Below the pieces are notes generated by a model that made no database searches, was not told where the DNA came from, and saw only the letters and a program-made list of their open reading frames with translations. Below are positions 1 to 10,244 of a stretch of 64,000 bases of DNA, piece by piece. Source of the stretch: Megamerina dolium (Eukaryota; Arthropoda; Insecta; Diptera; Megamerinidae). Every line of letters starts with the position of its first letter. The stretch's first letter is position 1. Position numbers and translations under genes: made by a program. The stretch spans positions 40,594,960-40,658,959 of the forward strand of contig OY978528.1 of assembly GCA_963854835.1 (NCBI GenBank), written 5' to 3'.

Positions 1-548
1 TTAGTTAGTTTGTAAGATTTGATTACTTATTGTTAGTTTCTAAGTAATTTTAGAAAGATCCAATAAAAAAAGCTTGAAAAAAAAATCCAAAATCAATCAA
101 AATCGGTTGTAATGACCAGTTAAATATTGACTTAAGTTTTATTTATTTATTATTCACCTATCTATATTTTTTAAAAACTTTTATATTTTATTAAATATAT
201 CAAATGCTCAACCATACGATTTATTCACATATTCTCGTACATACCTAAGTGGGCACACAGTCATATATTTACATACGAGTATATTCAGCTAACTTGTTGA
301 TTAAAGACGTTCTGGCTAGCTCGTTTATATCGATTAATTGATATTATTTATTGATGGTCCGTAATAATGTTACAATGTTGGAAACTGTACTGCCGGTTCT
401 TGTCGTGGTTATTATTGCTATTAAGAATATGAAAATATTTTATGAAAATATATTCGGCACAAAATATGCAACCCCATAAAAGTTTTGTGCATTTCCAAAT
501 TGCGATTTGTGCAACTGAAAAATAGTAATTTTATACAGAAAAACATAA
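1..548. other. AT-rich DNA, no gene seen
   Basis: No open frame with recognisable protein character and no RNA gene is visible. The right edge (536-548) is the left copy of the target-site duplication of the SINE that follows. Confidence 0.6.
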
Positions 549-885
549 AAAAAAAATAAATATGTGGCACTTAAAGCCCCAAAGGGCTCATTGGCCGAGC
601 TTCTCTCCATTACTGTTGTGCGTCTTAAATTTTGGACAGTATTAGAACGAACGGCAGAACACTTGTGACATCACTTTTTTCTGAGCTTTGTCACAGAGTT
701 CTTTTTAGAAGCTTTTTCATGGCAAGGTGTTACTGTCGGAAGAATTGCCAATTGCTTGCCGACAGGTGGATACCGTTCGAAAGAAAAATCTTTTCGATAT
801 TAAATTTGTTATGCATCAGCCGGGTATTGAACCACGACCTACAGATCAGAAGGCGAACACACTAACCACTGAGCTACGGCACCCC
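549..885 (-). mobile_element. tRNA-derived SINE, near-complete copy 1
   Basis: Read on the minus strand, the element starts with a tRNA-like head at about 885 (GGGTGCCGTAGCTCAGTGG, containing the pol III A box, then a B-box region that is mutated here to ..GGTTCAATACCC). It runs about 340 nt to a T-rich 3' end (CACATATTTATTTTTTT). A 13-bp target-site duplication, CAGAAAAACATAA, lies at 536-548 and 886-898, which proves insertion as a unit. It shares its whole length with copies at 8.6, 17.0, 43.9 and 48.9 kb. Non-coding; mobilisation would need a LINE reverse transcriptase in trans. The partner LINE is not identifiable from this window. Confidence 0.88.
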
Positions 886-1194
886 CAGAAAAACATAACA
901 TCTTAAAATAAAAATTCAATAATTTTCTTTATACTGTTTATAATAATTATAATAAACAAATTTAATTTAAATCTGAAGAAAGTCGATAGTAAAAACTTAT
1001 ACATGAACACATCATTATTTAATATCATTTAAGATTGAAGTATATCACAATGAAATGTCTTTCAACCATACCAAAACAAAAGACGTAACTAAACAAAGAA
1101 ACATATGGTGTGCTACACAGAGAAGTGAATTAGCGTGAAAGATATAAATAAAGAAGTAAAAGAAGTACAAAAGATGTTCTACACCTTAGTCAAC

Positions 1195-2150
1195 ATATCT
1201 ACTTTTTTCCATAAATCTGGTTTACGAACTGCAGAACTGAATAAAGTTGCGAATGACAACAATTTCTAGCTATTGCATTTACCAAAATTATTTGAAGTTC
1301 GCTGGGGTGAGTTTCCCTACAATTTACTTCATTCTGTCCGCTGTTTTTGAAATGCACTTGTGATTTATTTTCAAAATCATTCAGAATACGAAGCAGAAGC
1401 ACACTCTCAATTGAAATTTCTTTCAAATAACAAAAAATTGTAATTGATATCATTTCTTTGTAATATTTTGTTTTTAGAAACAAGATTTCAAAAGTAGCTG
1501 AAGTAGCTGCAGACAGATGATTTGAATCTGATAAAATTATCGGAATACACAAAACATCAGAATTGATCACAGATTTAAAAAACAACAAAACATTCTGTAA
1601 AAGACGAAGAAATTTGAGTATCAATATCTAATGAAAATGATACAGGATCAAATAATGAACCTGAAAAATCGATCCAGATGAAATATTCGCTGAATAATAT
1701 TTAACTATCCATGGAAGAATCAGAACGTCGATGTGCACATAATAAAAAACGTGATTTTATAGCAATTCGATATGTTCTAAATTTATTGATTTTTTGGAAA
1801 ATCGATAAAAGCTATAATATGTACTTTCGTTAACCTGAACAAAAATGAAATTGATATAGTGAAAGTACATGAACTGCTCTCCAGATTTGGATTTGAGCTT
1901 ATTAAATTTGCAGTTTCGAGGAATCAAATTTGAACAAATTCAATTTAAAAGAATTGGTATTTAAATAATCTAGCAAATAATTACCTCATATCAATATCAT
2001 CATATAAGGAAATATTATTAGTTGTTTTACGTAAATTGGTATTAACACCACATTCTGGTGATGTGGAAAGTTCTATTTCAGCCAAGAATTTACTTAAAAC
2101 TTCATTGAGAACAAATTCTAGTATGGAAAATCAAGAGTACGAAAATAAGA
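1195..2150 (+). pseudogene. Degraded hAT-superfamily transposase relic
   Basis: Conceptual translation of the plus strand in shifting frames gives pieces typical of hAT-derived transposases of the TTF/zinc-finger-MYM or KIAA1586-like type: LRTAELNKVANDNN, then HLPKLFEVRWGEFPYN near 1290-1320, a segment around AEAHSQLKFLSNN near 1395-1430, and TPHSGDVESSISAKNLLKTS near 2048-2110. The last resembles the C-terminal hAT dimerisation block. Several stops and frameshifts separate the pieces, so there is no product. No terminal repeats were found. Superfamily assignment rests on motif resemblance only. An ORF seen on the opposite strand (1199-1624) is a shadow. Confidence 0.5.
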
Positions 2151-2314
2151 AACAGTTTTAAAAAATATGTGTAATCAACAGAAAGGTAATTTTAAGAATG
2201 AAGAAAATTTTATATAAAAATTTTCTTCAAATTCTTCTTGAGAAGATTCCAAAATAAAAATAACGGTTGCTAGAAAGTTTAAAACTAAAGTATAATAAAC
2301 TGAGTTTCAACACC

Positions 2315-2570
2315 CCATCTCAATCGCTCAGTCCTAGGCTTTTGCGTATATGATTAAACGTTGCTCTATCTGTAGCATTTGTAAAAATATCTGCAAGTTG
2401 GTTCATTGATTTGACAGTTCCATTGATGATGTGCTTAATATCAATGTGTTTAGCACGCTTGCTCTCAAGGTTATTTGCCATTCCACCACAATCACGATTA
2501 TCTTCATTGATTAAGACTGGTTCTGAATCAATTTCACTTAAATCTTTCATAATATCACGTATCCAAATTA
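2315..2570 (-). pseudogene. Copia-type (Ty1/copia) RNase H fragment
   Basis: The minus-strand frame encodes about 76 residues matching the end of a copia-class polyprotein: LLKDLSEIDSEPVLINEDN-like sequence, then SKRAKHIDIKH, then NQLADIFTNATDRATFNHIR. In intact copia elements the RAKHIDIKYHF motif and the NQLADIFTK motif are separated by about 20 residues. Here they are closer, so a short internal deletion is likely. No LTRs, integrase or RT are present. The piece ends where the hAT-like element at 2584 begins. Confidence 0.75.
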
Positions 2571-2583
2571 CTATGGTACGTGG

Positions 2584-4604
2584 CAGAGCTGTAAAAGAAT
2601 TGAATCATTACGGAATTCACTCACCCTTAATTCATTTAAAATCTGCATCAACGAGGCTGCACTCTTTTGCTTCGAATTCATTAAAGAATGACAGACGAAC
2701 CATTCATCATTCTCAAAAGCTTAAAATGATCACACTTTCCAATTCAGTAAAGAGTGGGAATTAAAAATATCAATCCCATTCTTCAAAGGCTTAAAAATAT
2801 GATGAATTCATTCAATATTATAACTCTTTTAAACTCTGAAATACTGGAAATATGATATTATTTATTACCATGAAAAGCATAGCTGCTTTGGAACAAACCC
2901 CATGGTGTTATTATGAAGGTAGAGCATCTACAAAAAATTCCTATTGGCTGCGCGGTATGTCAGAAACTGACATCTGATAGCCTAGACAGACGGCAGCCTA
3001 ATTCCGGATTACCGGCGCACTTAATCCGAATAAAATAATAACCTGACAGACGGCAGTATTGTGGATTAACTAAACGGCTGATTGCTGTTTTATTAGATCT
3101 GTCCATTTACATTACTATCATTATCAATTTCTGTCGTATATCACTCTCGATATGAGAAAATCTACAAGAAGTACGTGAACTGAAAACTATCAGAAACTTG
3201 TAAATTGACATTCACTGTTCGTAATTGACAGCTGGATTTATTTGTTCGCCAACACTTTTCATGTTGAAAACTGATAACAATTGTTGAAAGTTTTTCGTTA
3301 GCGAACACACCTAATATTTTGTAAAATGGATGGAGAAAAATTCACAATAGACAATTTTCAGCAGTGTTGCCATAGCAAATTGCCCTAATCCTCTTTTATT
3401 TTGACAATTAACTCATAGAGTTTATGCGGATTAGCTGCAGTTAATGCCCGAGTTAATTCGAATTAACTCGGTAATCCGGAATTAGGCTGCAGTCTGTCTA
3501 TGCTATTATAGTGTCAAGCTAGTGTGTTTCTTGTTTCCTTTTCAACTTCCTCTTCTTTTCCCATGTGTTTGTTGTTGTATTATTAATTTTTTCTCTTTGT
3601 TTCATGAGAACTCTCTCCAATGGCTCTACCTTGTGTTATTATACCATGACAAAACCAATCAGCTTAAGTGTGAAATTTGATGTAACTTGCACAATACCCT
3701 GCAGTTTTGTATTGCATATGCGACGACGCACAAGAATACCCCCTTTTTTCTTGTAGTAGGACGTTGAATCGGGCTGCTCATTTTATATAAAAATTAATAC
3801 AAATATGATACATCCACTATATATCAAAAAATTTTTTAGCGAACCTTTTCAGTTACAGAAAAAAATATACCATATAAAATGTCATAGCGTTTATCAAACC
3901 AAATATCGGATAGCTTTCCCATTCTTCAATGATGCGTTGACTTTGCGATGAAGAATTCTCACAATCAATTAAATTTTCACTTTCTTTTGAACACATTTTT
4001 AAATTTATCGAAGAAGACTCACTTTGAAGAAATTCACGATTGAAAAGAAATTAACGGATCATTATATATCTACACATTATACATAAATATGCGTATACAT
4101 ATATACGTAGAATTCTTGAAAGAGGTTAAACTACCAGGAACAAACATGCTAGTCGGTTCTTCTCAATTTATTAAAAAGATTAGTAAAAACAAACAAAAAA
4201 ATTGTAATACGAAATAAAACTTTTATAAATTTTTGCATTTAATACTTTCTTTATATTTAATATAAGCCAATGGCAACCCAGAAATGAAAAATCCAACAAC
4301 CATACAGATTTTTTGTAAACAACAAAACGGGAAGAAGAAGAAAGGCTGTCAGCTTGCTACTGAATGGGTATCGCCACTCCTATTCTTTTTAGGCTGCAGC
4401 CATCCGTGGCTGCATTCATTAAAATTTTAATTCATCGTGAATTCTTTAGCATTTTCAATTCATGAATTGAAAACGAATAGAACTCATTCATTTTTATCAG
4501 CCTAAAGATTTCACACACTGAATGTTAGAAAAAAAGATTAAAGCTTTTCAAAATTTAAACAAAAGAATTAAAAGTGAAAATGAGTTCACACTTTTACAGC
4601 TGTG
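2584..4604. mobile_element. Non-autonomous hAT-like element, about 2 kb
   Basis: The left end reads CAGAGCTGTAAAAG and the right end is its inverted counterpart CTTTTACAGCTGTG. The ends are flanked by GTACGTGG (2576-2583) and GTACATGG (4605-4612), an 8-bp target duplication with one mismatch, as expected for an old hAT insertion. The subterminal regions are full of short AATTCATT/GAATTC-type repeats. No transposase frame is present. A MITE has inserted inside (2978-3505). The right target-site copy overlaps the end of a mariner relic, so this element entered the tip of that older transposon. Confidence 0.6.
2978..3505 (+). mobile_element. PIF/Harbinger-like MITE, copy 1 (528 bp)
   Basis: Begins TAGCCTAGACAGACGGCAG and ends with the inverted form. 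Flanking triplets are TGA and TTA; three other copies have identical TAA or TTA duplications. The TWA target preference and absence of coding sequence fit a PIF/Harbinger-type miniature element. One side carries a second, internal copy of the terminal motif (near 3044-3057). Sequence and length match the copies at 6.5 and 21.7 kb. Confidence 0.78.
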
Positions 4605-5510
4605 GTACATGGGCGGTCCGTAAACTACCTGACCTAACAAAGAAAACAACAAATTTGGGAAATTTTTTCTTTATTTCTCAACATAATCTCCTTTTAGCTC
4701 TATACAATTTTCTCAGCGATATTCTATAGTTTCGATACCTCGTTTATAGCATGAACTGTCTAACTCATTAGAATAGCCATCTACCACACACTCCACCTGT
4801 TCATTGTTTGCAAATCTTCTACCACCAAGACATGTTTTCAAGTTTGGAAATAGAAAATAATCCAGAGGAACTAAGTCTGGCGAATAGGGTGCGTGCTAAA
4901 GCAATTCAAGCTCATTGATTTTGGCCATCGCAATAACGGATGTGTGAACTGGTGCATTGTATTGATGAAACAACACTTTCTTTTTCGCCAAATGCGGTCT
5001 TTTCTCTTTAATTTCATCACTTAAATGCTACAACAAATTAGCATAATACTCGCCGTTGTTTCTCCTTTTTGAAGATAATCAATAAAAATTATCCCACGTG
5101 CATACCAAAAAAGCAGACGTCACAACCTTGCCTGCAGATGGGACTGTTTTCGCCTTCTTTGGACACGATTCTCTCCTTTCAGTCCAATGTTTTGACTGCT
5201 CCTTTGTCTCAGGTGTGAAGTGGTGGATCCGTGTCTCATCCATGGTTACGAATCAACGCAAAAACTCGGATTTATTATTGTGAAATATAGAAATATCTTC
5301 ACGACGTTGTTTTTGTTCTATTGTGAGCAAACGCGGCTTCCTTCTTGCATTTTCGGTCAATATACGATGTATAGTACTTTTTGAAATGCCTGTAATTTCA
5401 CCTAGCTCACGCACCTTCAGCCGGCGATCATCCAATACCATTTTGTGGATTTTCTTAACCGTTTCTGGCGTGTCCACCTCAATTGGTTGACCACTAGGCT
5501 TTTATTTTGT
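4605..5510 (-). pseudogene. Dead mariner transposase, irritans type
   Basis: On the minus strand, DTPETVKKIHKMVLDDRR, a helix-turn-helix segment (VRELGEITGISKSTIHRIL) and PRLLTIEQKQRREDIS are followed by VTMDETRIHHF (first catalytic D), FHQYNAPVHTS and YSPDLVPLDYFLFPNLK. In irritans-type mariners the second motif is HQDNAPVHTS, so the second catalytic Asp is Tyr here. Several stops and frameshifts also occur. The 3' end near 4610 starts with GGGCGGTCCGTAAA, resembling a mariner terminus. The N-terminal quarter is missing: homology stops near 5505, where different transposon sequence begins. Confidence 0.75.
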
Positions 5511-5745
5511 AGCAATACAAGCATTTATTCATGAAAGGAATTGATCGTCGGCAGATTTCTTCGTGTATTGTAAATCATTCCACAATATTCACGTGTATTC
5601 AAGTGCAATCTACTGGCTATCATTTATTATGTCATTCGTGGATCTTCGTAAATTTTTTCCTTAATCAGAACCACATTTATCTCGTTGGTTGAAGATTTTT
5701 GCCTTCCTCCGCAAGGCTCGTCCTCCACGAAAAAATATGGAAAAA
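5510..5745 (-). pseudogene. Second Tc1/mariner-like helix-turn-helix scrap
   Basis: Minus-strand translation gives INVVLIKEKIYEDPRMT and then IASRLHLNTREY, the look of a paired HTH domain of a Tc1/mariner transposase. It does not continue the irritans-type protein next to it, so this appears to be a chimeric junction between two dead elements. There are stops within it, no catalytic part and no terminal repeats. Confidence 0.35.
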
Positions 5746-5817
5746 TGTGGTATTTTTAATTCTTTAAAATCACATAAAATATCATCAATTTACCGGATTT
5801 TCCCTCCGTCCCTCCGT

Positions 5818-7275
5818 AAGTCGTTTTACAATATTAGCGAAGTTAAAATTCGACCCACGTTGTGTAATGTGCGCTATGCTGGATATAGAGATCGCTTGGC
5901 TAAAGAACATCAATGGCAAAAGATAGCTGTAATTATGGAATATCTGAATTGTAGGTGAATGAAATGCAGACAGTGTGAATGATATACTTTTATACAATAT
6001 TTTAATTCTGCTTCAAATTCCACAACGTCGCCTTCTCTTGCATCCTGTGTCGCTCTTACAACCACAACAAAGTAATACCTACATGCATAGTTCAGGAATG
6101 CAAATTTAAATGGAATAATCTGCGTGGCAATTTTCTAGCTGAAATGAAACGCATCAAATGTGTTAATGAGGTTCATCACAAAGTTCATCACATTTTGAAC
6201 CGATGAAGCTCAGAAGAAGTCAGAGGCAGTAAATATCGTGGCCCAACCGCGATTTCTGAGACCACAGCACCACCAACAAGAACAGCAGTTGCTGTAGCAA
6301 TGCCGAGTCAAACTGATTTCAAATGTAAGCGACCGTAAGCAAATGTAAAATGCCGATGATGTCATTCTTGAGAGCAAACGCGAGTATTATAATCCAACCA
6401 CAATTGCCGAAGCCACACCAACAACAAAATCAGTGCATTTAAACGGTTCACAGGATGTTATAAGTTTCAACAGCAACAACGCACGATGACGATGACGGTG
6501 AATTATAGCCTAGACAGACGGCAGCGTTAATCCGGATTACCGACGCACTTAATCCGAATAAAATATTAACCTGACAGACGGCAGTATTGCGGATTAACTA
6601 AACGGCTGATTCCTGTTTATTTGGTATGCTCACTTACATTACTATCACTATCAATTTCTGTCGTCTGTCACTCTCGATATAAGAAAATCTACAAGAAGTA
6701 CGTTAACTGAAAACTATCAGAAACTTGTAAATTTACATTCTCAGTTCATAATTGACAGCTGGATTTATTTGTTCGCCAACGCTTTTCATGTTGAAAACTG
6801 TTAACAATTGTTGAAAGTTTTTTATAAGCAAACAGACCTAATATTTTGTAAAATGGATCGAGAAAAATTCACAATAGAAAATTTTTAGCAGTGTTGCTAT
6901 CGCAAATTGCCCTAATCCTCTTTTATTTTGAGAATTAACTCATAGAGTTTATGCGGATTAGCTGCAGTTAATGCCCGAGTTAATTCGAATTAACTCGGTA
7001 ATCCGGAATTAGGCTGCCGTCTGTCTAAGCTATTAGAGAAAAATTTGTATCAGAAGCGATATCGAGACGACCTGTTTGGGATTGTCATGTTGATGATCCA
7101 GATTATAAATGAACGAGTTGCAAAATTTACAATTTCGTGTCAAAATCGGCGAATTACTAATTAATATCTTATCATCAAGAACAAACACAGCAATCCCAAC
7201 ACAACTGATACAGCAACCAGAACCATCCAATATTACTACGAAATCGAAAGAGAAAAAAAATACTAATTGATGAAC
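5818..7275 (+). pseudogene. Dead MADF-BESS gene copy 1, split by a MITE
   Basis: 5818-5956 aligns with exon 1 of the intact gene at 15.2 kb: RPTLCNVRYAGYRDRL here against RPTLWDVRYAEYKDRV there. A splice-donor-like GTAGGTGAATG follows at the same place as GTAAGTGAATG in the intact gene. Exon-2 homology resumes near 6085 (VQECKFKWNNLRG-like) and includes repeated pieces of the SKRAKYYSPT-like region near 6230 and 6375. A MITE occupies 6506-7032. The BESS-encoding part follows at 7033-7275 (NERVAKFTISC corresponds to ENVRVAKFAISC-type DNA). Frameshifts and stops abound. Retained intron sequence means a DNA-level duplication, not a retrocopy. Confidence 0.72.
6506..7032 (+). mobile_element. PIF/Harbinger-like MITE, copy 2 (527 bp)
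   Basis: Ends are TAGCCTAGACAGACGGCAG and its inverse, flanked by TTA (6503-6505) and TTA (7033-7035). It interrupts the dead MADF-BESS copy, whose homology to the intact gene continues on both sides. No coding capacity. Confidence 0.85.
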
Positions 7276-7487
7276 ATATAATGTATACAATGTTAGGCCT
7301 CATTGTAGGATTAAGTTAATAATACGAGAAATAATGAGTTATTCAAAATAATTTCACATGTAATTTATTCTTATTCTATTTATTTGGAAAAATTTAATTC
7401 GCACTTTGTAATTACGAATATTCGTTCGATTACTGAAATTATGGATATTTTCATTTAGCGGGAAAATTCAGTGGCATTGTTATTTTA

Positions 7488-7860
7488 TAGCCCTGGCAGA
7501 CGGCAGTGTTAATTCGGATTAACGTTTTAATTCGAATTAACTCGGGCATTAACTGCAGCTAATCCGCATTAAATCTATGAGATAATTCTCAAAATAAAAG
7601 AGAATTAGTGCAATTTGCGATGGCAACACTGCTGAAAATTTTCTATTGTGAATTTTTCTATATCCAACTTACTAAACCATAGGTGTGTTCGCTTCTAAAA
7701 ACCTTTCAACAATTGTTAAAAGTTTTCGACATGAAAATCGTTGGCGAACAAATAAATCCAGCTGTCAATTTACAAGTTTCTGATAGTTTTCAGTTCACGT
7801 ACTTCTTGTAGATTTTCTCATATCGAGAGTGACAGATGACAGAAATTGATAGTGATAGTG
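7488..7860 (-). mobile_element. PIF/Harbinger-like MITE, copy 3, truncated
   Basis: Starts TAGCCCTGGCAGACGGCAG after TTA at 7485-7487. It continues in the opposite orientation to copies 1 and 2 up to about GATAGTGATAGTGA near 7858. The distal terminal repeat is missing, replaced by a short palindromic sequence. Confidence 0.7.
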
Positions 7861-7904
7861 AACGGAAAATGAACGCCATTATAGCATTCATTTTCCGTTT
7901 CACC
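7858..7904. repeat. Near-perfect palindrome at the broken MITE end
   Basis: GTGAACGGAAAATGAA and TTCATTTTCCGTTTCAC face each other across a short spacer (CGCCATTATAGCA). It sits exactly where MITE copy 3 loses homology to its family. Confidence 0.6.
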
Positions 7905-7959
7905 AATTTAGATTGTTGAGACAGAGGTGTAATATTTTATCAAAAGAATTGTGCTACAT

Positions 7960-8560
7960 TAAATTTCAATTGATTTCATAATGGATACCGCGCTGAATGG
8001 TTTGATAAAAACATATGAGAATGTATGTTTTTGGAACGATAATCATAGAAGTTTACTGGGAAAAATAATTGAGTTAATAGAAAAAGTATCATCGAAAACG
8101 AAAACGATCAAGTGGGATAAAAAAAATGGCGAAAACAACCAAGTACAAACTGCTCTTTCACATTCCTGACAAAGCAATTACAACATATCGACTTACATAA
8201 GGACGACCGATGCGAAATTGCAGAACATCCTACGGCTCATTGAAAAGGATATAAAAAAAGTGAAACGCTAGTTGGAAATGCAATACCGCCAGATCAACAA
8301 CTGGCAGTGCTGGTATCAATAGTTGTCAACTCTTTCCTATATTGGCTTCAAAGAATTGAAATTTTTGATATCATGTTTTCCTATATCGCTAGCAATTTTA
8401 GACAATTTTCTCGGTTAGAATATCTTGGAGTTATTGTATCCCACAAGCGTTCATTAATTTGCTGCAGAGTAATAAGTTCTTCAGTGAGAGGTCTGTTTTA
8501 CGAAAACACCATTTCTAAATAAAATAATAAATTTAAAGTTATAGAATTTCTTTGCTTAAC
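7960..8560. other. Possible MADF-like coding remnants, both strands
   Basis: A plus-strand frame at 7981-8169 (62 residues, GLIKTYENVCFWNDNH...) has the rough spacing of a MADF domain start. On the minus strand near 8475-8395, ITLQQINERLWDTITPRYSN resembles the LWD..xxxY.NR core of MADF domains before a stop. Neither is long enough or conserved enough to be called. They may be chance, or older relics of the MADF family that is clearly present nearby. No other gene is seen here. Confidence 0.2.
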
Positions 8561-8632
8561 GAGAAAATTCTCTCAATCACAATATAAAACAAACGCGAAT
8601 AGCTTTCTTTAAAGGGAATTTATATAATTAAT

Positions 8633-8992
8633 GGGTGCCGTAGCTCAGTGGTTAGTGTGTTCGGCTTCTGATCTCTAGGTCGTGGTTCAATATCCGGCTG
8701 ATGCATAACAAATTTAATATCGAAAAGATTTTTCTTTCGAACGGTACCCACCTGTCGGCAAGCAATTGGCAATTCTTCCGACAGTAACAACTTGCCATGA
8801 AAAAGCTTCTAAAAAGAACTCTGTGACAAAGCTCAGAAAAAGTGATGTCGCAAGTGTTCTGCCGTACGGAACCGGCTACAATAAGTAGGTCCATTCTAAT
8901 ACTGTCCAAATTTAAGACACACAACAGTAATGGAAGAGAAGCTCGGCCAATGAGCCCTTTGGGGCTTTAAGTGCCACATATTTATTTTTTTT
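8633..8992 (+). mobile_element. tRNA-derived SINE, near-complete copy 2
   Basis: Begins GGGTGCCGTAGCTCAGTGG with the A box at 8641-8652 and a B-box region near 8684-8695. The 3' end is CACATATTTATTTTTTTT. It aligns end to end with SINE copy 1 in reverse. No clear target duplication could be defined by eye. Short minus-strand ORFs over it are shadows. Confidence 0.85.
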
Positions 8993-9043
8993 AATGTTTA
9001 AAATTTTATCATCCTTCGAAGTTATCAACATAGTAAACATGTA

Positions 9044-10158
9044 CGAGGGCGGATTGATAACGAAGCTACGTCAGTAGGAAAAAAAAATTTTTTTTTCAAA
9101 AACCATTTATTTCTCAACATAGTCTCCTTATACTTCGATACACTTAGTAACTAGTAACTGGACTATAAGGTGAATGATCAACCAATTCGAAGTGTATTTC
9201 ACTTAATTTTAGCATCGTATCTAATGCTGTGTGAACCTGTGCGTTGTCTTGAAGAAAGAGCACTTTCTTCTTTAAATGTGGTTGTTTTTCCTTGATTGCA
9301 TCATTCAATTGATCCAATAATGCACGATAATACTTTCCTGTGATTTTGGATCCTTTTTCAAGATAATCGATAAGCAATATTCCGAGTGCATCCCAAAATA
9401 CAGTTGCCATTACCTTGGCAGCCGATTTCACTGCCTTCGCCTTCTTCGGAGCACTTCCACCAGCTTCCACCCATTGTTTCGATTGATTTTTGGTTTCAGG
9501 TCTGTAGTGGTGGACCCACGTTTCATCAACAATTATTAATCGACGCCAAAAATCAACAGGATTACGCTTTATGTCCAAACACCGCTGTGAATTGGTCTCT
9601 CGAACTCGTTTTTGTTCGACACTGAGCAAACGCGGCACCCATCTTGCCGATTGCTTTTTCATATGCAAATGTTTATGCAAAATGTTGAACAGACGTTTAC
9701 CTTTCAACAATCTCACGCAACTTGACTCGACGATCATTCATAACGATATCGAGGATTTTCTTGATATTTTCTTCAGTAACCACCTCTTTTGGCCTTCCTG
9801 TTGATGGTATTGTTGCAGTGCTTGTTCGACCGCGTTTAAATTCAGCAATCCAATATTTTAGCATGTAATCTGACGGAGCAGACTCACTGTAATATTTATC
9901 GAGCTTTCCTTTTGTCTCTTTCGCCGTTTCCCCTTTCAAATAATAGTGTTTAATCACTGCATGAAACTGTTTTTTTTTTCCAATCTTCAAGAAACACAAA
10001 AGTTGATTACTTCAAACGACTACAACAAATAAACTAATCGATGAATATGGGTGACATTTTAACAGCTGACGTTTGACAGATCGCAATTTAAAAAAAAAAA
10101 GTTTTTGTGTTTGTGCTGCCTTTTTCGTACTTTTTCGTTCATTATCAATCCGCCCTCA
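9044..10158 (-). mobile_element. Mariner (DD34D) element with both terminal repeats
   Basis: The left end CGAGGGCGGATTGATAACGAA and the right end, inverted, TGAGGGCGGATTGATAATGAA are flanked by TA on each side (9042-9043, 10159-10160), the standard mariner target. It carries one decayed transposase frame on the minus strand and is shorter than a full mariner (about 1.3 kb) because the 3' part of the gene is deleted. Confidence 0.85.
9144..9999 (-). pseudogene. Mariner transposase, frameshifted and 3'-deleted
   Basis: Two overlapping frames (9697-9999 and 9144-9737) together give an N-terminal DNA-binding region (FHAVIKHYYLKGET..., TGRPKEVVTEENIKKILDIV) and a catalytic region. WVPRLLSVEQKR, VDETWVHHYRPETK (first Asp) and FLQDNAQVHTALDTM (second Asp) are present. 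After VDHSPYSP the sequence jumps to VTSY and a stop, so the DLAPSDYFLF block with the third catalytic Asp and about 60 further residues are gone. A frameshift lies in 9697-9737. Not functional; it could be cross-mobilised because its termini remain. Confidence 0.8.
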
Positions 10159-10244
10159 TATGTACGCAATACTCGTAAAGCATTATTTAGAAATATTTTT
10201 TCTCACATTTTCTTTTTCTTTATATAAAATTGCATATATCAACA

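Noticed and set aside
1199..1624. 141-codon minus-strand ORF
   Set aside because: It is antisense to hAT-like coding remnants on the plus strand and has no recognisable domain.
8652..8924. ORFs across the SINE copies (also 632-865)
   Set aside because: The same peptides recur in every SINE copy because the SINE is repeated. The SINE is a pol III, non-coding element.
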